Assembly (NCBI GenBank): GCA_019752015.1
Contig: JAIEMQ010000037.1
Span: 1 to 64,000, forward strand
Length of the DNA: 64,000 nucleotides
Direction: 5' to 3'
From: Cyanobacteriota bacterium
GTDB lineage: Bacteria; Acidobacteriota; Vicinamibacteria; Vicinamibacterales; UBA2999
In this document: piece after piece, positions 53,513 through 62,972 of the stretch
How positions within the stretch are numbered: position 1 is the first letter of the stretch
How the letters are laid out: every line of letters starts with the position of its first letter
Position numbers and translations under genes: made by a program
Notes under the pieces: generated by a model
What the model was told of the DNA's origin: nothing
The model's input: only the letters and a program-made list of their open reading frames with translations
Database searches by the model: none

Positions 53513-53617
53513 CACAGAATCACGGAACCACAGAAGCACGGAAGCCGTTCTGGAAAGATCTCGCTTAGCGAGATCCCAGAAGGCATTCCATGTTTCTATG
53601 GTTCTGTGGTTCCGTGA
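53513..53617. repeat. Nested cruciform made of inverted octamer arrays
   Basis: Four 8-bp units (CACAGAAT, CACGGAAC, CACAGAAG, CACGGAAG; 53513-53544) face three units of the opposite orientation (TTCTATGG, TTCTGTGG, TTCCGTGA; 53594-53617), with a 16-bp exact inverted repeat between the arms (53520-53535/53602-53617). Inside is a second hairpin, GATCTCGCT-T-AGCGAGATC (53557-53575), extended by TTCTGG/CCAGAA. It lies between two convergent genes. Confidence 0.85.
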
Positions 53618-53643
53618 ACGTTTTGCGCAACCAAGGCAGCCGA

Positions 53644-54387
53644 TTAGCCGCCAATCATGCGCAGTAACCGCGTCACGGGATCGTAGAAGCGATCGACGAC
53701 GCGCTCCTTCAACGGGATGATCGCGTTATCGGTAATGTGAATGTGCTCCGGGCAGACCTTGGTGCAGCACTTGGTAATGTTGCAGTAGCCGATGTTGTCC
53801 TTCTGCTTCAGGTCGGGCACGCGATCGTCGGTGTCGAGCGGGTGCATCTCCAGCGCCGCTGAATAGACAAAGAACCGGGGGCCGATGAATTCCTCGTGCT
53901 TGCCGTGATCGCGCAGCACGTGGCACACGTCCTGGCAGAGGAAGCACTCGATGCACTTCCGGAATTCCTGGACGCGATCGATGTCGCGCTGCTGCATGCG
54001 CCAGGTGCCGTCGGCGGCGTCGGCGGCGCGCGGCTTGAACTTCTTCAGGCCCTTCTTGACGCGGAAGTTCCACGATACGTCGGTGACCAGGTCCTTGATC
54101 AGCGGGAACGTGCGCATCGGCTCGACCTTCACCGGCTGCGTGAGGTCGATCGAGTTGAGGCGGCTCATGCACATCAGCCGCGGCTTGCCGTTGATTTCCG
54201 CCGAGCACGATCCGCACTTGCCCGCCTTGCAGTTCCACCGGCACGCCAGGTCCGGCGCCTGCTCCGCCTGGATCTTGTGGACGGCATCGAGCACCACCAT
54301 GCCGTCGGAGATCTCGATGGTGTAGTCCTTGAACGCGCCCGCGCCGCCAGGCTCGCTTCTCCACACGCTGAACGTCGCCTGGCTCAC
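53644..54387 (-). CDS. sdhB: Succinate dehydrogenase iron-sulfur subunit
   Basis: The start is GTG 54387, overlapping the sdhA stop (GTGA), giving 247 residues. Cluster ligands are visible: [2Fe-2S] in CRWNCKAGKCGSCSAEING, and the [4Fe-4S]/[3Fe-4S] ligands in RKCIECFLCQDVCHV and YCNITKCCTKVCPEHI. It links the flavoprotein to the membrane anchor of complex II. It is the last gene of sdhCAB. Confidence 0.95.
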   Translation of the reverse strand: MSQATFSVWRSEPGGAGAFKDYTIEISDGMVVLDAVHKIQAEQAPDLACRWNCKAGKCGSCSAEINGKPRLMCMSRLNSIDLTQPVKVEPMRTFPLIKDLVTDVSWNFRVKKGLKKFKPRAADAADGTWRMQQRDIDRVQEFRKCIECFLCQDVCHVLRDHGKHEEFIGPRFFVYSAALEMHPLDTDDRVPDLKQKDNIGYCNITKCCTKVCPEHIHITDNAIIPLKERVVDRFYDPVTRLLRMIGG

Positions 54388-56201
54388 TGTTTCTGCTCCT
54401 CGATGACCTGCTTCAGTTCCGGTGGAATCGGCGCCAGCGGGATGCGATAGACCGTCATCGATCCGTCCGCCTGCCGCTTCGTGCCGAAGTTGAACGTTGC
54501 GAACTCGTCCTTCTTGTCCGGGAAGTCTTCGCGGAAATGGCCGCCGCGGCTTTCCTTCCGCTCGATCGCCGATCGCGCGATCGCCTCGGCGACGTCGATC
54601 AGATTCCGCAAATCGACGCAGGTGTGCCAGCCGGCGTTGAACTCGCGATGCCCGTCGACGCCGACGCGCGAGGCGCGCTCGCGGAAGCCGGCAATCCTCT
54701 TGATCGCCTCCTGCATTTCGCTCTCGGTGCGAACGATGCCGACGAGCGCCTGCATGGTGTCCTGCAGATCGTGCTGCACCTTGTAGGGATTCTCGCCGCG
54801 GCCGCCGCGATCGAACGGCGCGAGCGACGCCTTGATGGCGCGATCGACGGCGCCGTCGTCGACCTTCGGCACCACGCCCTTCTTCGCATGCTGCGCCGCG
54901 TATTCGCCGGCGCGCTTGCCGAACACGATCAGGTCCGACAACGAATTGCCGCCCAGACGGTTGGCGCCGTTGATGCCGGCCGCGCACTCGCCGGCCGCGA
55001 ACAGCCCGGGGATCGTCGACTCCTGCGTGTCGGCGTTCACCCTGATGCCGCCCATGATGTAGTGCGTGGTCGGACCGACTTCCATCGGCTCCCTGGTGAT
55101 ATCGAGGTCGGCGAGCTCCTTGAACTGGTGATACATGCTCGGGAGCTTGCGCTTGATGTGGCCCTCGGCGTCGCTGATCTTTTCCTTGATCCACGCGATG
55201 TCGAGGAACACGCCGCCGTGCGGTGAACCGCGGCCCGCCTTCACTTCGCGATTGATGCAGCGCGCCACGTGATCGCGCGTCAGCAGCTCAGGCGGACGCC
55301 GCGCCGTCTTGTCGCCCTGCGTGTATCGCCAGCCTTCCTCGGGATCCGACGCGGTCTGCGGCTTGTAGTTGTCGGGGATGTCGTCGAACATGAAGCGCTT
55401 GCCTTCGCTGTTGCGAAGCACGCCGCCTTCACCGCGCACACCCTCGGTCACGAGAATGCCCTTGACGCTCGGCGGCCAGACCATCCCGGTCGGATGGAAC
55501 TGGATGAACTCCATGTCGATCAGCTCCGCGCCCGCGCGATACGCGAGCGCGTGGCCGTCGCCGGTGCCTTCCCAGCTGTTGCTCGTGATCTGGTAGGCGC
55601 GGCCGACGCCGCCGGTGGCGAGCACGATCGCCTTCGCCGAGAACAGGTGGAAGCGTCCGCGCTCGCGATCGTAGGCGAGCACGCCCGCGGCGCGGCCGCC
55701 GTCGAGGATCAACTCGATGACGGTGTGCTCCATGTGCACGGTCACACCGAGATACGTCGTGTGATCCTGCAGCGTGCGGATCAGTTCGAGGCCGGTGCGA
55801 TCGCCGACGTGCGCCAGGCGGGGATAACGGTGGCCGCCGAAGTTGCGCTGGTTGATGCGGCCATCGGGGGTGCGATCGAACACCGCGCCCCACGCCTCGA
55901 GCTCGCGCACACGATCGGGCGCTTCCCTGGCGTGAATTTCCGCCAGCCGCCAGTTGTTCACGTACTGGCCGCCGCGCATCGTGTCCGCGAAGTGCACCTT
56001 CCAGCTGTCGCGGTCGTCGTTGTGCGCCATGGCCGCGGCCATGCCGCCCTCGGCCATCACGGTGTGCGCCTTGCCGAGCAGCGACTTGCAGATCAATCCG
56101 ACGGAGACGCCGGCGTTGGCCGCTTCGATCGCGGCGCGCAGTCCGGCGCCGCCCGCCCCGATGATCAGGACGTCGTATGAATACGTTGCGTGGGCGGCCA
56201 T
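54384..56201 (-). CDS. sdhA: Succinate dehydrogenase flavoprotein subunit
   Basis: The 605-residue subunit has the FAD-binding Rossmann motif VLIIGAGGAGLRAAIEAANA, the likely flavin-linking His46 in GKAHTVMAEGGMA, and the substrate region FIQFHPTGMVWPPSVKG and RGEGGVLRNSEG. It oxidises succinate to fumarate in the TCA cycle (or the reverse). The closest relatives in memory are Sdh1-type enzymes of actinobacteria and acidobacteria. Confidence 0.95.
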   Translation of the reverse strand: MAAHATYSYDVLIIGAGGAGLRAAIEAANAGVSVGLICKSLLGKAHTVMAEGGMAAAMAHNDDRDSWKVHFADTMRGGQYVNNWRLAEIHAREAPDRVRELEAWGAVFDRTPDGRINQRNFGGHRYPRLAHVGDRTGLELIRTLQDHTTYLGVTVHMEHTVIELILDGGRAAGVLAYDRERGRFHLFSAKAIVLATGGVGRAYQITSNSWEGTGDGHALAYRAGAELIDMEFIQFHPTGMVWPPSVKGILVTEGVRGEGGVLRNSEGKRFMFDDIPDNYKPQTASDPEEGWRYTQGDKTARRPPELLTRDHVARCINREVKAGRGSPHGGVFLDIAWIKEKISDAEGHIKRKLPSMYHQFKELADLDITREPMEVGPTTHYIMGGIRVNADTQESTIPGLFAAGECAAGINGANRLGGNSLSDLIVFGKRAGEYAAQHAKKGVVPKVDDGAVDRAIKASLAPFDRGGRGENPYKVQHDLQDTMQALVGIVRTESEMQEAIKRIAGFRERASRVGVDGHREFNAGWHTCVDLRNLIDVAEAIARSAIERKESRGGHFREDFPDKKDEFATFNFGTKRQADGSMTVYRIPLAPIPPELKQVIEEQKQ

Positions 56202-57005
56202 CTACAGCAGCCTCAGATCTGTCCAGTAACCCATCGAGCAGAGGCGGACGTAAACGTCGGCAAACATCACCGAGAAGAGCGAACACCACGCGAACAGCTG
56301 GTGCTTGTAATTGAGCGCGCTCGAGCATGAATAGCAGGCGTCGCTGATCGGCGACTTCGACACTTCGTCCGTGCGGCCGCCGACGAGGTGACGCATCGAG
56401 TGGCAGCCGAGCGTGTAGCTGGTGAGCAGAATCACGTTCACGAGCAGCACGAGCGTGCCGACGCCAATGCCGAATTCCTTCTGGCCGGTGGCGGCATTGT
56501 CGAACCACATCGCCACCCACACGTCATAGGACAGCATGAAGAGAAACGCGACGGCGGCGTAGAGAAAGTAGCGGTGGATATTCTGGATGATCAGCGGAAG
56601 CGAGTTTTCGCCAAGATAACTTTTGCGCGGCTCGCCCACCGCGCATGACGGCGGATCGGCCCAGAAGGCTTTGTAGTAAGCGCCGCGATAGTAGTAACAG
56701 GTGAAGCGGAAACCGCCGGGGAACGGCAGGATCAAGAGCGCCGGCGAGAACGGCAGCAACGCCGGCCACCAGCCGGGTTTCGGTCCAAACCACGCGTGAG
56801 GCGAATCACCCCACAACTCGGGGGAATAGAACGGCGACAGATAAGGGCCGAAGTGATAGTGCGCGTTCTGAAATGCCGCCCACGTCGCGTAGCCGAGAAA
56901 AGCTGAAAGTCCGAGAAATACACCAAGCGGCGCCACCCACCAGCTGTCGCGACGGGACGTCGTCCCGAAGCCGCGGTGGACGGCTGTTACCGGTATCACC
57001 TGCAT
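56202..57005 (-). CDS. sdhC: Succinate dehydrogenase membrane-anchor subunit (Sdh1-type)
   Basis: The 267-residue membrane protein has about five hydrophobic helices and the Sdh1-type anchor features: GFRFTCYYYRGAYYKAFW, LPLIIQNIHRYFLYAAVAFL, LLTSYTLGCHSMRHLVGG. His residues in the helices (IHRY, GCHSMRH) are candidate heme ligands. There is no sdhD, as in other complexes with a single large anchor. It adjoins sdhA without a gap. Confidence 0.88.
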   Translation of the reverse strand: MQVIPVTAVHRGFGTTSRRDSWWVAPLGVFLGLSAFLGYATWAAFQNAHYHFGPYLSPFYSPELWGDSPHAWFGPKPGWWPALLPFSPALLILPFPGGFRFTCYYYRGAYYKAFWADPPSCAVGEPRKSYLGENSLPLIIQNIHRYFLYAAVAFLFMLSYDVWVAMWFDNAATGQKEFGIGVGTLVLLVNVILLTSYTLGCHSMRHLVGGRTDEVSKSPISDACYSCSSALNYKHQLFAWCSLFSVMFADVYVRLCSMGYWTDLRLL

Positions 57006-57060
57006 GAAGGCCGCCTCCGAAGAATAAAACGTATAAAGACGGGCGGATCTTACTACAAGG

Positions 57061-57124
57061 GTGCCTGGGTGCCTGAGTGCCTGGGTGCCTGAGTGCCTGG
57101 GTGCCTGAGTGCCTGGGTGCCTGA
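57061..57124. repeat. Octamer array upstream of sdhC, unit GTGCCTGR
   Basis: Eight exact 8-bp units alternating GTGCCTGG and GTGCCTGA, followed by degenerate copies to about 57140. The array lies between the sdhC start and the PBP gene's stop. The unit is nearly the same as in the purH array. Confidence 0.95.
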
Positions 57125-57143
57125 GTGCGAGGTGCCTGAGGCG

Positions 57144-59225
57144 CTATTGCGGCGGACGCGTGAACGAGATCGTCATCGTCGGCGCCACTGCGGGAGCGGG
57201 CGTCGCCGTGAGGCTCGTGGAGCTGTGGAGCGGGCACGTGTCCGGGCCGCGGCCGATCGCGACGTAATCGTCATCGACCTCGCCGGTCAGCTCGCAGTAC
57301 TCGTTGGCGAGTCCACCTGATGCGCGGCAGCGGCGGATGTGCGACACGCCGGAGGGCGCGTCGATCCATTCAGGCTTGTTGCCAACCGTGGCGGCTTTCA
57401 TGAATCCCGTCCAGGCGGGCACGGCGACGACGGCCGCGAAGCCGCGGCGCATGATCATCTTCGGTTGATCGAAGCCGACCCACACGCCGGCGGCGAGTCG
57501 AGGCGTGAAGCCAATGAACCACGCGTCGGCATGATCGTCGGTCGAGCCGGTCTTGCCGCCCGCAGGCAGCCGGAAGCCGGCCTGTCGCGCGCCATAGCCG
57601 GTGCCGTGGTTGACGACGTCGGCGAGCATCGAGGCCATCAGATACGCGGTCGATTCGCTGAGTACGCGTCGGCCGACCGACTCACCGCGATAGATCACGC
57701 GGCCGTCGGGATCCTCGACGCGCAGAATCGTGACAGGCGGCTGCAACACACCGGCGTTCGCAAACGCGGTGTACGCCGAGGTCAGATTCAGCAGGCTCAC
57801 TTCGCCGGTGCCGAGCGCGAGCGACGGAACCGACGGCAGCTCTTCGAGACCAACGCGGTTGGCGAGGTCGATGGTCGCCGGCAGTCCGACGCGCTGGAGC
57901 AGATGCACCGCAGCGCGATTGCTCGAGTGGACGAGCGCCGATCGCAGCGTGGTGGAATCCGTTTCGTGCTCGCCGCCCGGGAGATACGCCCCCTGCGCCG
58001 AGGGCACGTAGCCGTCGAGGCCGTCGATGGTGGTGCCCGGTGAGAAGCCGGCTTCGAGCGCGGCGGCAAACACAAACGGCTTGAACGCCGAACCGGGTTG
58101 ACGCTTGGCGTCGGTCGCGCGATTGAACGGGCTCTCGGCGAAGTTGCGGCCGCCGACCAGGGCGCGCACGTAACCCGTCGAAGGTTCGATGGCGACCAGC
58201 GCTGCCTGCAGCGGGGCGCCCTGCCGTTGCTTCTTGTCCAACTCGGCCAGCCGCTTGGCGACCGAGTCTTCCGCGAACTTCTGGACGTCGGCGTCCAGCG
58301 TGGTATAGACGCGGAGGCCGCCCGACAATGCGCGATCGACGCCGAATTGTTCGAAGAGAGCTTCGTGCACCAGGCTCGAGAAGTACGGGCCGGTCATGGC
58401 GAGGAGCGGATCTTTTTCCGCGCGCTGCTGTTCGGTGGCGAGTGTCGAGGCGACCGGCGTGGCGATCGCGGTGCCGAACGTCGCGGCGCCGAGGAAGCCG
58501 TCCTGATACATTTCGCGCAGCACCCAATCGCGGCGGTCGCGAATACGCGCCGGCGTCTTGCGAATGGTCCAGCCGGACGGGCGATTGATCAGCGCCGCGA
58601 GGGTCGCGCCTTCGACGGCGGTGATCTCGGAGGCCGGCTTGCCGAAGTAGCCGAGCGAGGCGGCCTGCACGCCGTAATAGCCTTCGCCGAAATAGACGTG
58701 GTTCAGATATGCCTGCAGGATCGCTTTCTTGCCGAATTTTTCTTCGAGGCGATGCGACAGCCACGCTTCACGGAACTTGCGGCCATAGGTGCGCGAGCGA
58801 TCGAGCACGTTGGCGCGAACGAACTGTTGGGTGATCGTGCTGGCGCCCTGGACAATGCGGCCGCGGCGGACGTTGGCGAGCATCGCGGCGCTGATGCGCT
58901 GCAGGTCGACGCCGTTGTGCCCGTAGAAGCGGCGGTCCTCGGCGGCGAGCACCGCCTGCTGCAGCGGCTCGGACATGTTCTCGAGCATCACCGGCATCCG
59001 GTGTTCCTTGAACAGCGATGAGATGACGCGGCCCTTCGAGTCATAGACGAGCGTCGTCTGCGGGCCGAACTCGAGGTTCAGTCGATTGCCGGCTTCATCG
59101 ACTTCAAGTTTGATCTGGTGGATCCGGAACAGCACGAAGCCCATTGCGATCGAGACGACGACCAGCAATGTGCGAATCAGGATGTTGCGAACGTGGATGA
59201 AATTGATGGCGCGCATGACGTTCAA
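57144..59225 (-). CDS. Class A penicillin-binding protein (PBP1A type)
   Basis: The 693-residue protein has one N-terminal membrane helix (about 15-34), a GT51 glycosyltransferase domain (AAEDRRFYGHNGVDLQRI and GASTITQQFVRANVL) and a transpeptidase domain with QPGSAFKPFVFA (Ser-x-x-Lys), VHSSNRAAVHLL (SxN) and GGKTGSTDDHADAWF (KTG). It polymerises and cross-links peptidoglycan at the cytoplasmic membrane. ATG codons at 59225 and 59216 are both possible starts. The C-terminal 50 residues, including a Cys pair (RRCRASGG…YCELTG), are beyond the domain and probably extracytoplasmic. Confidence 0.93.
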   Translation of the reverse strand: MNVMRAINFIHVRNILIRTLLVVVSIAMGFVLFRIHQIKLEVDEAGNRLNLEFGPQTTLVYDSKGRVISSLFKEHRMPVMLENMSEPLQQAVLAAEDRRFYGHNGVDLQRISAAMLANVRRGRIVQGASTITQQFVRANVLDRSRTYGRKFREAWLSHRLEEKFGKKAILQAYLNHVYFGEGYYGVQAASLGYFGKPASEITAVEGATLAALINRPSGWTIRKTPARIRDRRDWVLREMYQDGFLGAATFGTAIATPVASTLATEQQRAEKDPLLAMTGPYFSSLVHEALFEQFGVDRALSGGLRVYTTLDADVQKFAEDSVAKRLAELDKKQRQGAPLQAALVAIEPSTGYVRALVGGRNFAESPFNRATDAKRQPGSAFKPFVFAAALEAGFSPGTTIDGLDGYVPSAQGAYLPGGEHETDSTTLRSALVHSSNRAAVHLLQRVGLPATIDLANRVGLEELPSVPSLALGTGEVSLLNLTSAYTAFANAGVLQPPVTILRVEDPDGRVIYRGESVGRRVLSESTAYLMASMLADVVNHGTGYGARQAGFRLPAGGKTGSTDDHADAWFIGFTPRLAAGVWVGFDQPKMIMRRGFAAVVAVPAWTGFMKAATVGNKPEWIDAPSGVSHIRRCRASGGLANEYCELTGEVDDDYVAIGRGPDTCPLHSSTSLTATPAPAVAPTMTISFTRPPQ

Positions 59226-59371
59226 CTACCTGTGGAGATAGCAAACGTAATGCCGGGTTTTTACGGGAACTCCCTACTAGATCAGAGCACCCGCATATCG
59301 CGATCGGTACAGGGGAAACTACATTCGATTGCGCGACGTCACCAAGTCATCCGACAGGAAGAATTCGAGTC

Positions 59372-59776
59372 TCAGCCGGGCTTTACGTCGGGGCCGGCAG
59401 TAGTCTTGATCGTGATCGTGCCGCTGAGCGTCTTGTGGACCGGGCATTTGTCGGCGATCTCGATCAGGCGCTGACGCTGATCGGCATCCAGCTCGCCGAA
59501 GATCCGGATTTGGCGGTTGATCACGTAGCCGCCGTCGACGGGGGCGCCGTCGAGGGTGACGTTGACGTCGCGCAGCGGCCAGCCCTTTCGTTCGGCGTAG
59601 ACTTTCAACGTCATCGCGGTGCAGGAGCCGAGCGCCGCAAGCAGCAGCTCGTGCGGCGTCGGGCCGGTGCCCTCGCCGCCCATCTCCACTTCCTCATCGG
59701 AGCGGAGGGTATGACCCGCGATCTCGATGTCCTGCGCAAACTTTCCGCCGGCCCAACGCACCGCCACATTTCGCAT
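59372..59776 (-). CDS. OsmC/Ohr-family peroxidase
   Basis: The 134-residue protein has the OsmC fold with two redox cysteines: Cys52 in LAALGSCTAMTLKVYAERK and a second Cys near residue 112 in IADKCPVHKTLSG. This is the usual peroxiredoxin-like pair that reduces organic hydroperoxides. The PTPHELLL stretch before the first Cys is typical. It is divergent from the intact ADOP permease. Confidence 0.88.
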   Translation of the reverse strand: MRNVAVRWAGGKFAQDIEIAGHTLRSDEEVEMGGEGTGPTPHELLLAALGSCTAMTLKVYAERKGWPLRDVNVTLDGAPVDGGYVINRQIRIFGELDADQRQRLIEIADKCPVHKTLSGTITIKTTAGPDVKPG

Positions 59777-59822
59777 GCCCTATCCTAGAACGAACGGCAC
59801 GGCTTCTTCGTCCTTTCACTAG

Positions 59823-62219
59823 ATGTCTGATTTGCGCCAGTCGCTTCGCCAGCTGTTTCGGAAGCCGGTTTTCACCGCCACCGCGGTCCTGACGCTGGCG
59901 ATCGGCATGGGCGTAAATGCCGTCGCCTTCGGCGTGGTCAACGGGATGCTGTTCAAGGGCTTCATGCTGAGCGGCATTCCCGGCGTCGGGCGCATCCTGA
60001 CGACGCCGGGTGGTGATGAGAGCGGCAACGCCTCGATCCCCGAATACGAGCGGTTCCGGGACGCCACGGACGACGTGCTCGACATCGCCGCCGAAGGGCG
60101 ATCGTCGCTGGCGTGGAAGCATGACGGCTCAACAGAAACGGCCTGGGTTCTGTACGTTTCGCGGCAGTATTTCTCGCTGATCTCTCCGCCGGTGATCGCC
60201 GGCCGGCTCGAGGCGCAGCGCGACGGCGGCACGACGAGCGTGGTGATCGGCGAGCGTTTCTGGCGGGAGAAGCTCGCGTCGAAATCGCTGGCGGGGCTGA
60301 CGCTGCGGCTCAACGATACTGACGTGACCGTCGGCGGCGTGATCAGCGAATCGTTCACCGGTCCGGCCGGCATCTACTCTCCAGACGTGTGGCTGCCGCT
60401 GGACGATCTCGCGCTCTTCGGCTTATCGCGCCTGGAACAGGAGCGCGATACGCGCTGGCTGTTCGTGATGGGACGGCTCAAGGACGGCGCCACGGCCGTG
60501 CAGGTGCGTGACCTCGTCCAATCGGCGGCGGCGCAGATGACACGCGACTGGCCCGACACCCACACCGAGCGCGGGGCCACGTTCAAGATGCTTGACGGCG
60601 ACAACAGCGAGAGACGCGTCATCGCGTACGGCGCTGCGATCGGCATGGGCATCATCGGCCTCGTGCTGCTGCTCGCGTGCTTCAATGTCGCGAACCTGTT
60701 GCTGGCGCGCGCGGTCGAGCGGGAACGCGACATGGGCATTCGCGCGGCGCTCGGCGCAAGACCAGCACGCTTGATGCGGCTGGTGGTGACGGAGGGTTTC
60801 CTGATTGCGGTGATGTCCGGAACACTCGCGCTCATCCTCGCGTGGTGGACGCAGTCGCTGGTGACATCGTTTGCGATGCCGATCGAGGAACCGCAGCACA
60901 TCGACATGACGCCCGATGGCCGCGTCGTGCTGTTCATCGGCGCGCTGATTCTGATCGCCGGAGTGTTGCCGGGATTGTGGCCGGCGATCACCGCCGCGCG
61001 GATCGACGTGCTTCGCGTGCTTGGCTCACAGGGCGCGAACGCCGCCGGCGGCCGTCCATCGCGCATGCGCCGCGGACTGGTTGGCGCGCAAATCGCCGGC
61101 TCGACGATGTTCCTCGCCGTGGCCGGGTTGTTCATGCAGTCGTACTCGGTGCTGACGACATTCGACGTCGGATTCGCGCGCGATCGCCTGGTCCTCGCAG
61201 ACTTCGCGCCGGCCTCGAGCGGCTACGATGCGGCGCGCTCGCAGCAATATGTCGAGCGTTTCGTTGAGCGCGTGCGCGCGCTGCCAGGGATTGACGGTGT
61301 CGCCGTGATCGATCGGGCGCCGTTCTTCGTTGGCTACGAAGAGCGGACCGTCGTCTGGCCGCCGGATGCGACGTGTGACGACACGAATCGATGTCGTGAC
61401 TATCCGGCCTACGGCGTCAGCGCCGGCTATTTCACGACGATGGGCATCGGCATCACCGAAGGCCGTGAATTCGCTCCCGGCGCCGCGGGCGAAGTCGTGA
61501 TCAACGAGTCGATGGCCCGCGCGCTATGGCCGCAAGGCGGCAGCATTGGTCAGTCGATTCGTCTCGGCAAGGACGGCGCGCGCGTGACGGTGATCGGCAT
61601 CACCGGTCCCACGCGCACTCGCGGCCTCGATCGCGAAACGCCGGTGCTGTTCGTTCCGCTCGCGGCCTCCGACTACGAACAGCCGATCACGCTCGTCGCC
61701 CGCACCGCCGGCCCGCCGTCAGCGCTGGTGCGAAGCATTAAGGAGGCGGCGTATGCCGTCGATCCCAACGTCGCGATGGTCGCCGTCAAGACAATGGATC
61801 AGCGGATGGGCGTGCAGTTGTGGCCATTCCGGACGCTGACCTGGATGTTTTCGATCTGCGGCAGCCTGGCGTTGATCCTCGCGACCGTCGGCCTTGCCGG
61901 CGTCGTGATTCACGCGGTCAACCGGCGGATCCGCGAGTTCGGCGTGCGGCTGTCGGTCGGCGCGATGCCTCGCGATTTGGTGCGGGAGGTACTGATCAGC
62001 AGTATGCGGATGCTGGTTCCCGGCGTGACGATCGGCCTGATCCTGGCCGCCGGCGCCGCTCAACTCGTCCGCTTCATGTTCATCGGCGTCAACGTCTTGA
62101 ACCCGGCCACGTATCTCATCGTCGCCGCGCTGCAGGTGTTGATCGTGGTGATTGCGTGTGTCGGCCCGGCGATCCGCGCCTCGCGAGTCGATCCGCTCAT
62201 CGCCCTGCACTCGGAGTAG
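59823..62219 (+). CDS. ADOP-type ABC transporter permease (FtsX/MacB-like)
   Basis: The 798-residue protein has two FtsX-like units, each with a MacB-type periplasmic domain. The first opens SDLRQSLRQLFRKPVFTATA with a helix near residues 20-40; helix groups lie near residues 280-420 and 680-790. Conserved FtsX segments are LLLACFNVANLLLARAVERE, RDMGIRAALGARPARLMRL and RIREFGVRLSVGAMPRDLVR. No ATPase gene is adjacent, which is usual for this family. The decayed paralogue lies at 51528. A single REP-like palindrome follows the stop. Confidence 0.9.
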   Translation: MSDLRQSLRQLFRKPVFTATAVLTLAIGMGVNAVAFGVVNGMLFKGFMLSGIPGVGRILTTPGGDESGNASIPEYERFRDATDDVLDIAAEGRSSLAWKHDGSTETAWVLYVSRQYFSLISPPVIAGRLEAQRDGGTTSVVIGERFWREKLASKSLAGLTLRLNDTDVTVGGVISESFTGPAGIYSPDVWLPLDDLALFGLSRLEQERDTRWLFVMGRLKDGATAVQVRDLVQSAAAQMTRDWPDTHTERGATFKMLDGDNSERRVIAYGAAIGMGIIGLVLLLACFNVANLLLARAVERERDMGIRAALGARPARLMRLVVTEGFLIAVMSGTLALILAWWTQSLVTSFAMPIEEPQHIDMTPDGRVVLFIGALILIAGVLPGLWPAITAARIDVLRVLGSQGANAAGGRPSRMRRGLVGAQIAGSTMFLAVAGLFMQSYSVLTTFDVGFARDRLVLADFAPASSGYDAARSQQYVERFVERVRALPGIDGVAVIDRAPFFVGYEERTVVWPPDATCDDTNRCRDYPAYGVSAGYFTTMGIGITEGREFAPGAAGEVVINESMARALWPQGGSIGQSIRLGKDGARVTVIGITGPTRTRGLDRETPVLFVPLAASDYEQPITLVARTAGPPSALVRSIKEAAYAVDPNVAMVAVKTMDQRMGVQLWPFRTLTWMFSICGSLALILATVGLAGVVIHAVNRRIREFGVRLSVGAMPRDLVREVLISSMRMLVPGVTIGLILAAGAAQLVRFMFIGVNVLNPATYLIVAALQVLIVVIACVGPAIRASRVDPLIALHSE

Positions 62220-62223
62220 CAGT

Positions 62224-62238
62224 TGGTGCCAGGCACCA
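62224..62238. repeat. Single REP-like palindrome
   Basis: TGGTGCCAGGCACCA, between the permease stop and the convergent haemoglobin gene, has the same core as the repeats flanking the RAYT gene. Confidence 0.7.
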
Positions 62239-62242
62239 CCCG

Positions 62243-62650
62243 CTACCGGCCGACGATTGGAATGGAGCCGGGGGTGGGGGCGTTCATGAGGAACGTCGCC
62301 ATGTGGTGGAAGAAGCCGCGCAGCACGTCTTCGGACTCCTTCGGCAGCTTCGCGTCATCGAGCGCGCGGTCCATCAGCTGCACCCAGCGATCGCGGGCGC
62401 GCTGATCGAGCTTGAACGGCAGGTGCCGCATCCGCAGGCGCGGGTGGCCGCGCTGCTCCATGTAGCGCTGCGGGCCGCCGAAGCGGCCGACCAGGAAATC
62501 GCGCAGCCGCTCCTCGGCGCCAGGTAAGTCGTGGCCCGGATACATCGGGCCGAGAATGTCGTCGCCCGGCACCTGCTTGTAGAACGCCGCCACGAGGCGC
62601 GTGAAACCGTCTTCGCCGATCTGCTGGTAAACGTCGCCGTCTGAAAACAT
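62243..62650 (-). CDS. Truncated haemoglobin (group II-like)
   Basis: The 135-residue globin has VYQQIGEDGFTRLVAAFYKQ, PMYPGHDLPGAEERLRDFLV, GGPQRYMEQRGHPRLRMRHL and FHHMATFLMNAPTP. Of the histidines in HPRLRMRH, the second is the usual proximal one, as in group II trHbs. It probably binds oxygen or nitric oxide. It is divergent from the coiled-coil gene by 25 bases. Confidence 0.85.
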   Translation of the reverse strand: MFSDGDVYQQIGEDGFTRLVAAFYKQVPGDDILGPMYPGHDLPGAEERLRDFLVGRFGGPQRYMEQRGHPRLRMRHLPFKLDQRARDRWVQLMDRALDDAKLPKESEDVLRGFFHHMATFLMNAPTPGSIPIVGR

Positions 62651-62675
62651 CTGCTTCCCATCATATGATCAGCCC

Positions 62676-62972
62676 ATGAGTGACGGCGCCCCGAAGAGCG
62701 CTCTCGAGCTGGCGATGGCGCGGCTGAAGAAGCAGGATGCCGACCAGGGCGTCAGCGAGCGGTCCCTGACCGAGGATCAAAAGACCGAGATCGCCGACGT
62801 CCGCAAGACCTACGGCGCGAAGCTGGCGCAGGAAGAAATCCTCTACAAGTCGAAGGCGCAGGGCTTCCTCGATCCGGACTCACGCCGCCAGCTCGAAGAG
62901 AACTACCGGCGCGACGTCGAGCGCATCACCCACGAGCGGGATCGGAAGATCGAGAAGATCCGAGCGTCCTGA
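62676..62972 (+). CDS. Small coiled-coil protein
   Basis: The 98-residue protein is helical and charged: SALELAMARLKKQDADQGVS, DQKTEIADVRKTYGAKLAQE and ENYRRDVERITHERDRKIEK. TATGAT is six bases before the ATG and there is no Shine-Dalgarno, so the mRNA is probably leaderless. The 3' end overlaps the convergent membrane-protein gene by 47 bp. Function unknown; it resembles uncharacterised acidobacterial proteins. Confidence 0.6.
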   Translation: MSDGAPKSALELAMARLKKQDADQGVSERSLTEDQKTEIADVRKTYGAKLAQEEILYKSKAQGFLDPDSRRQLEENYRRDVERITHERDRKIEKIRAS

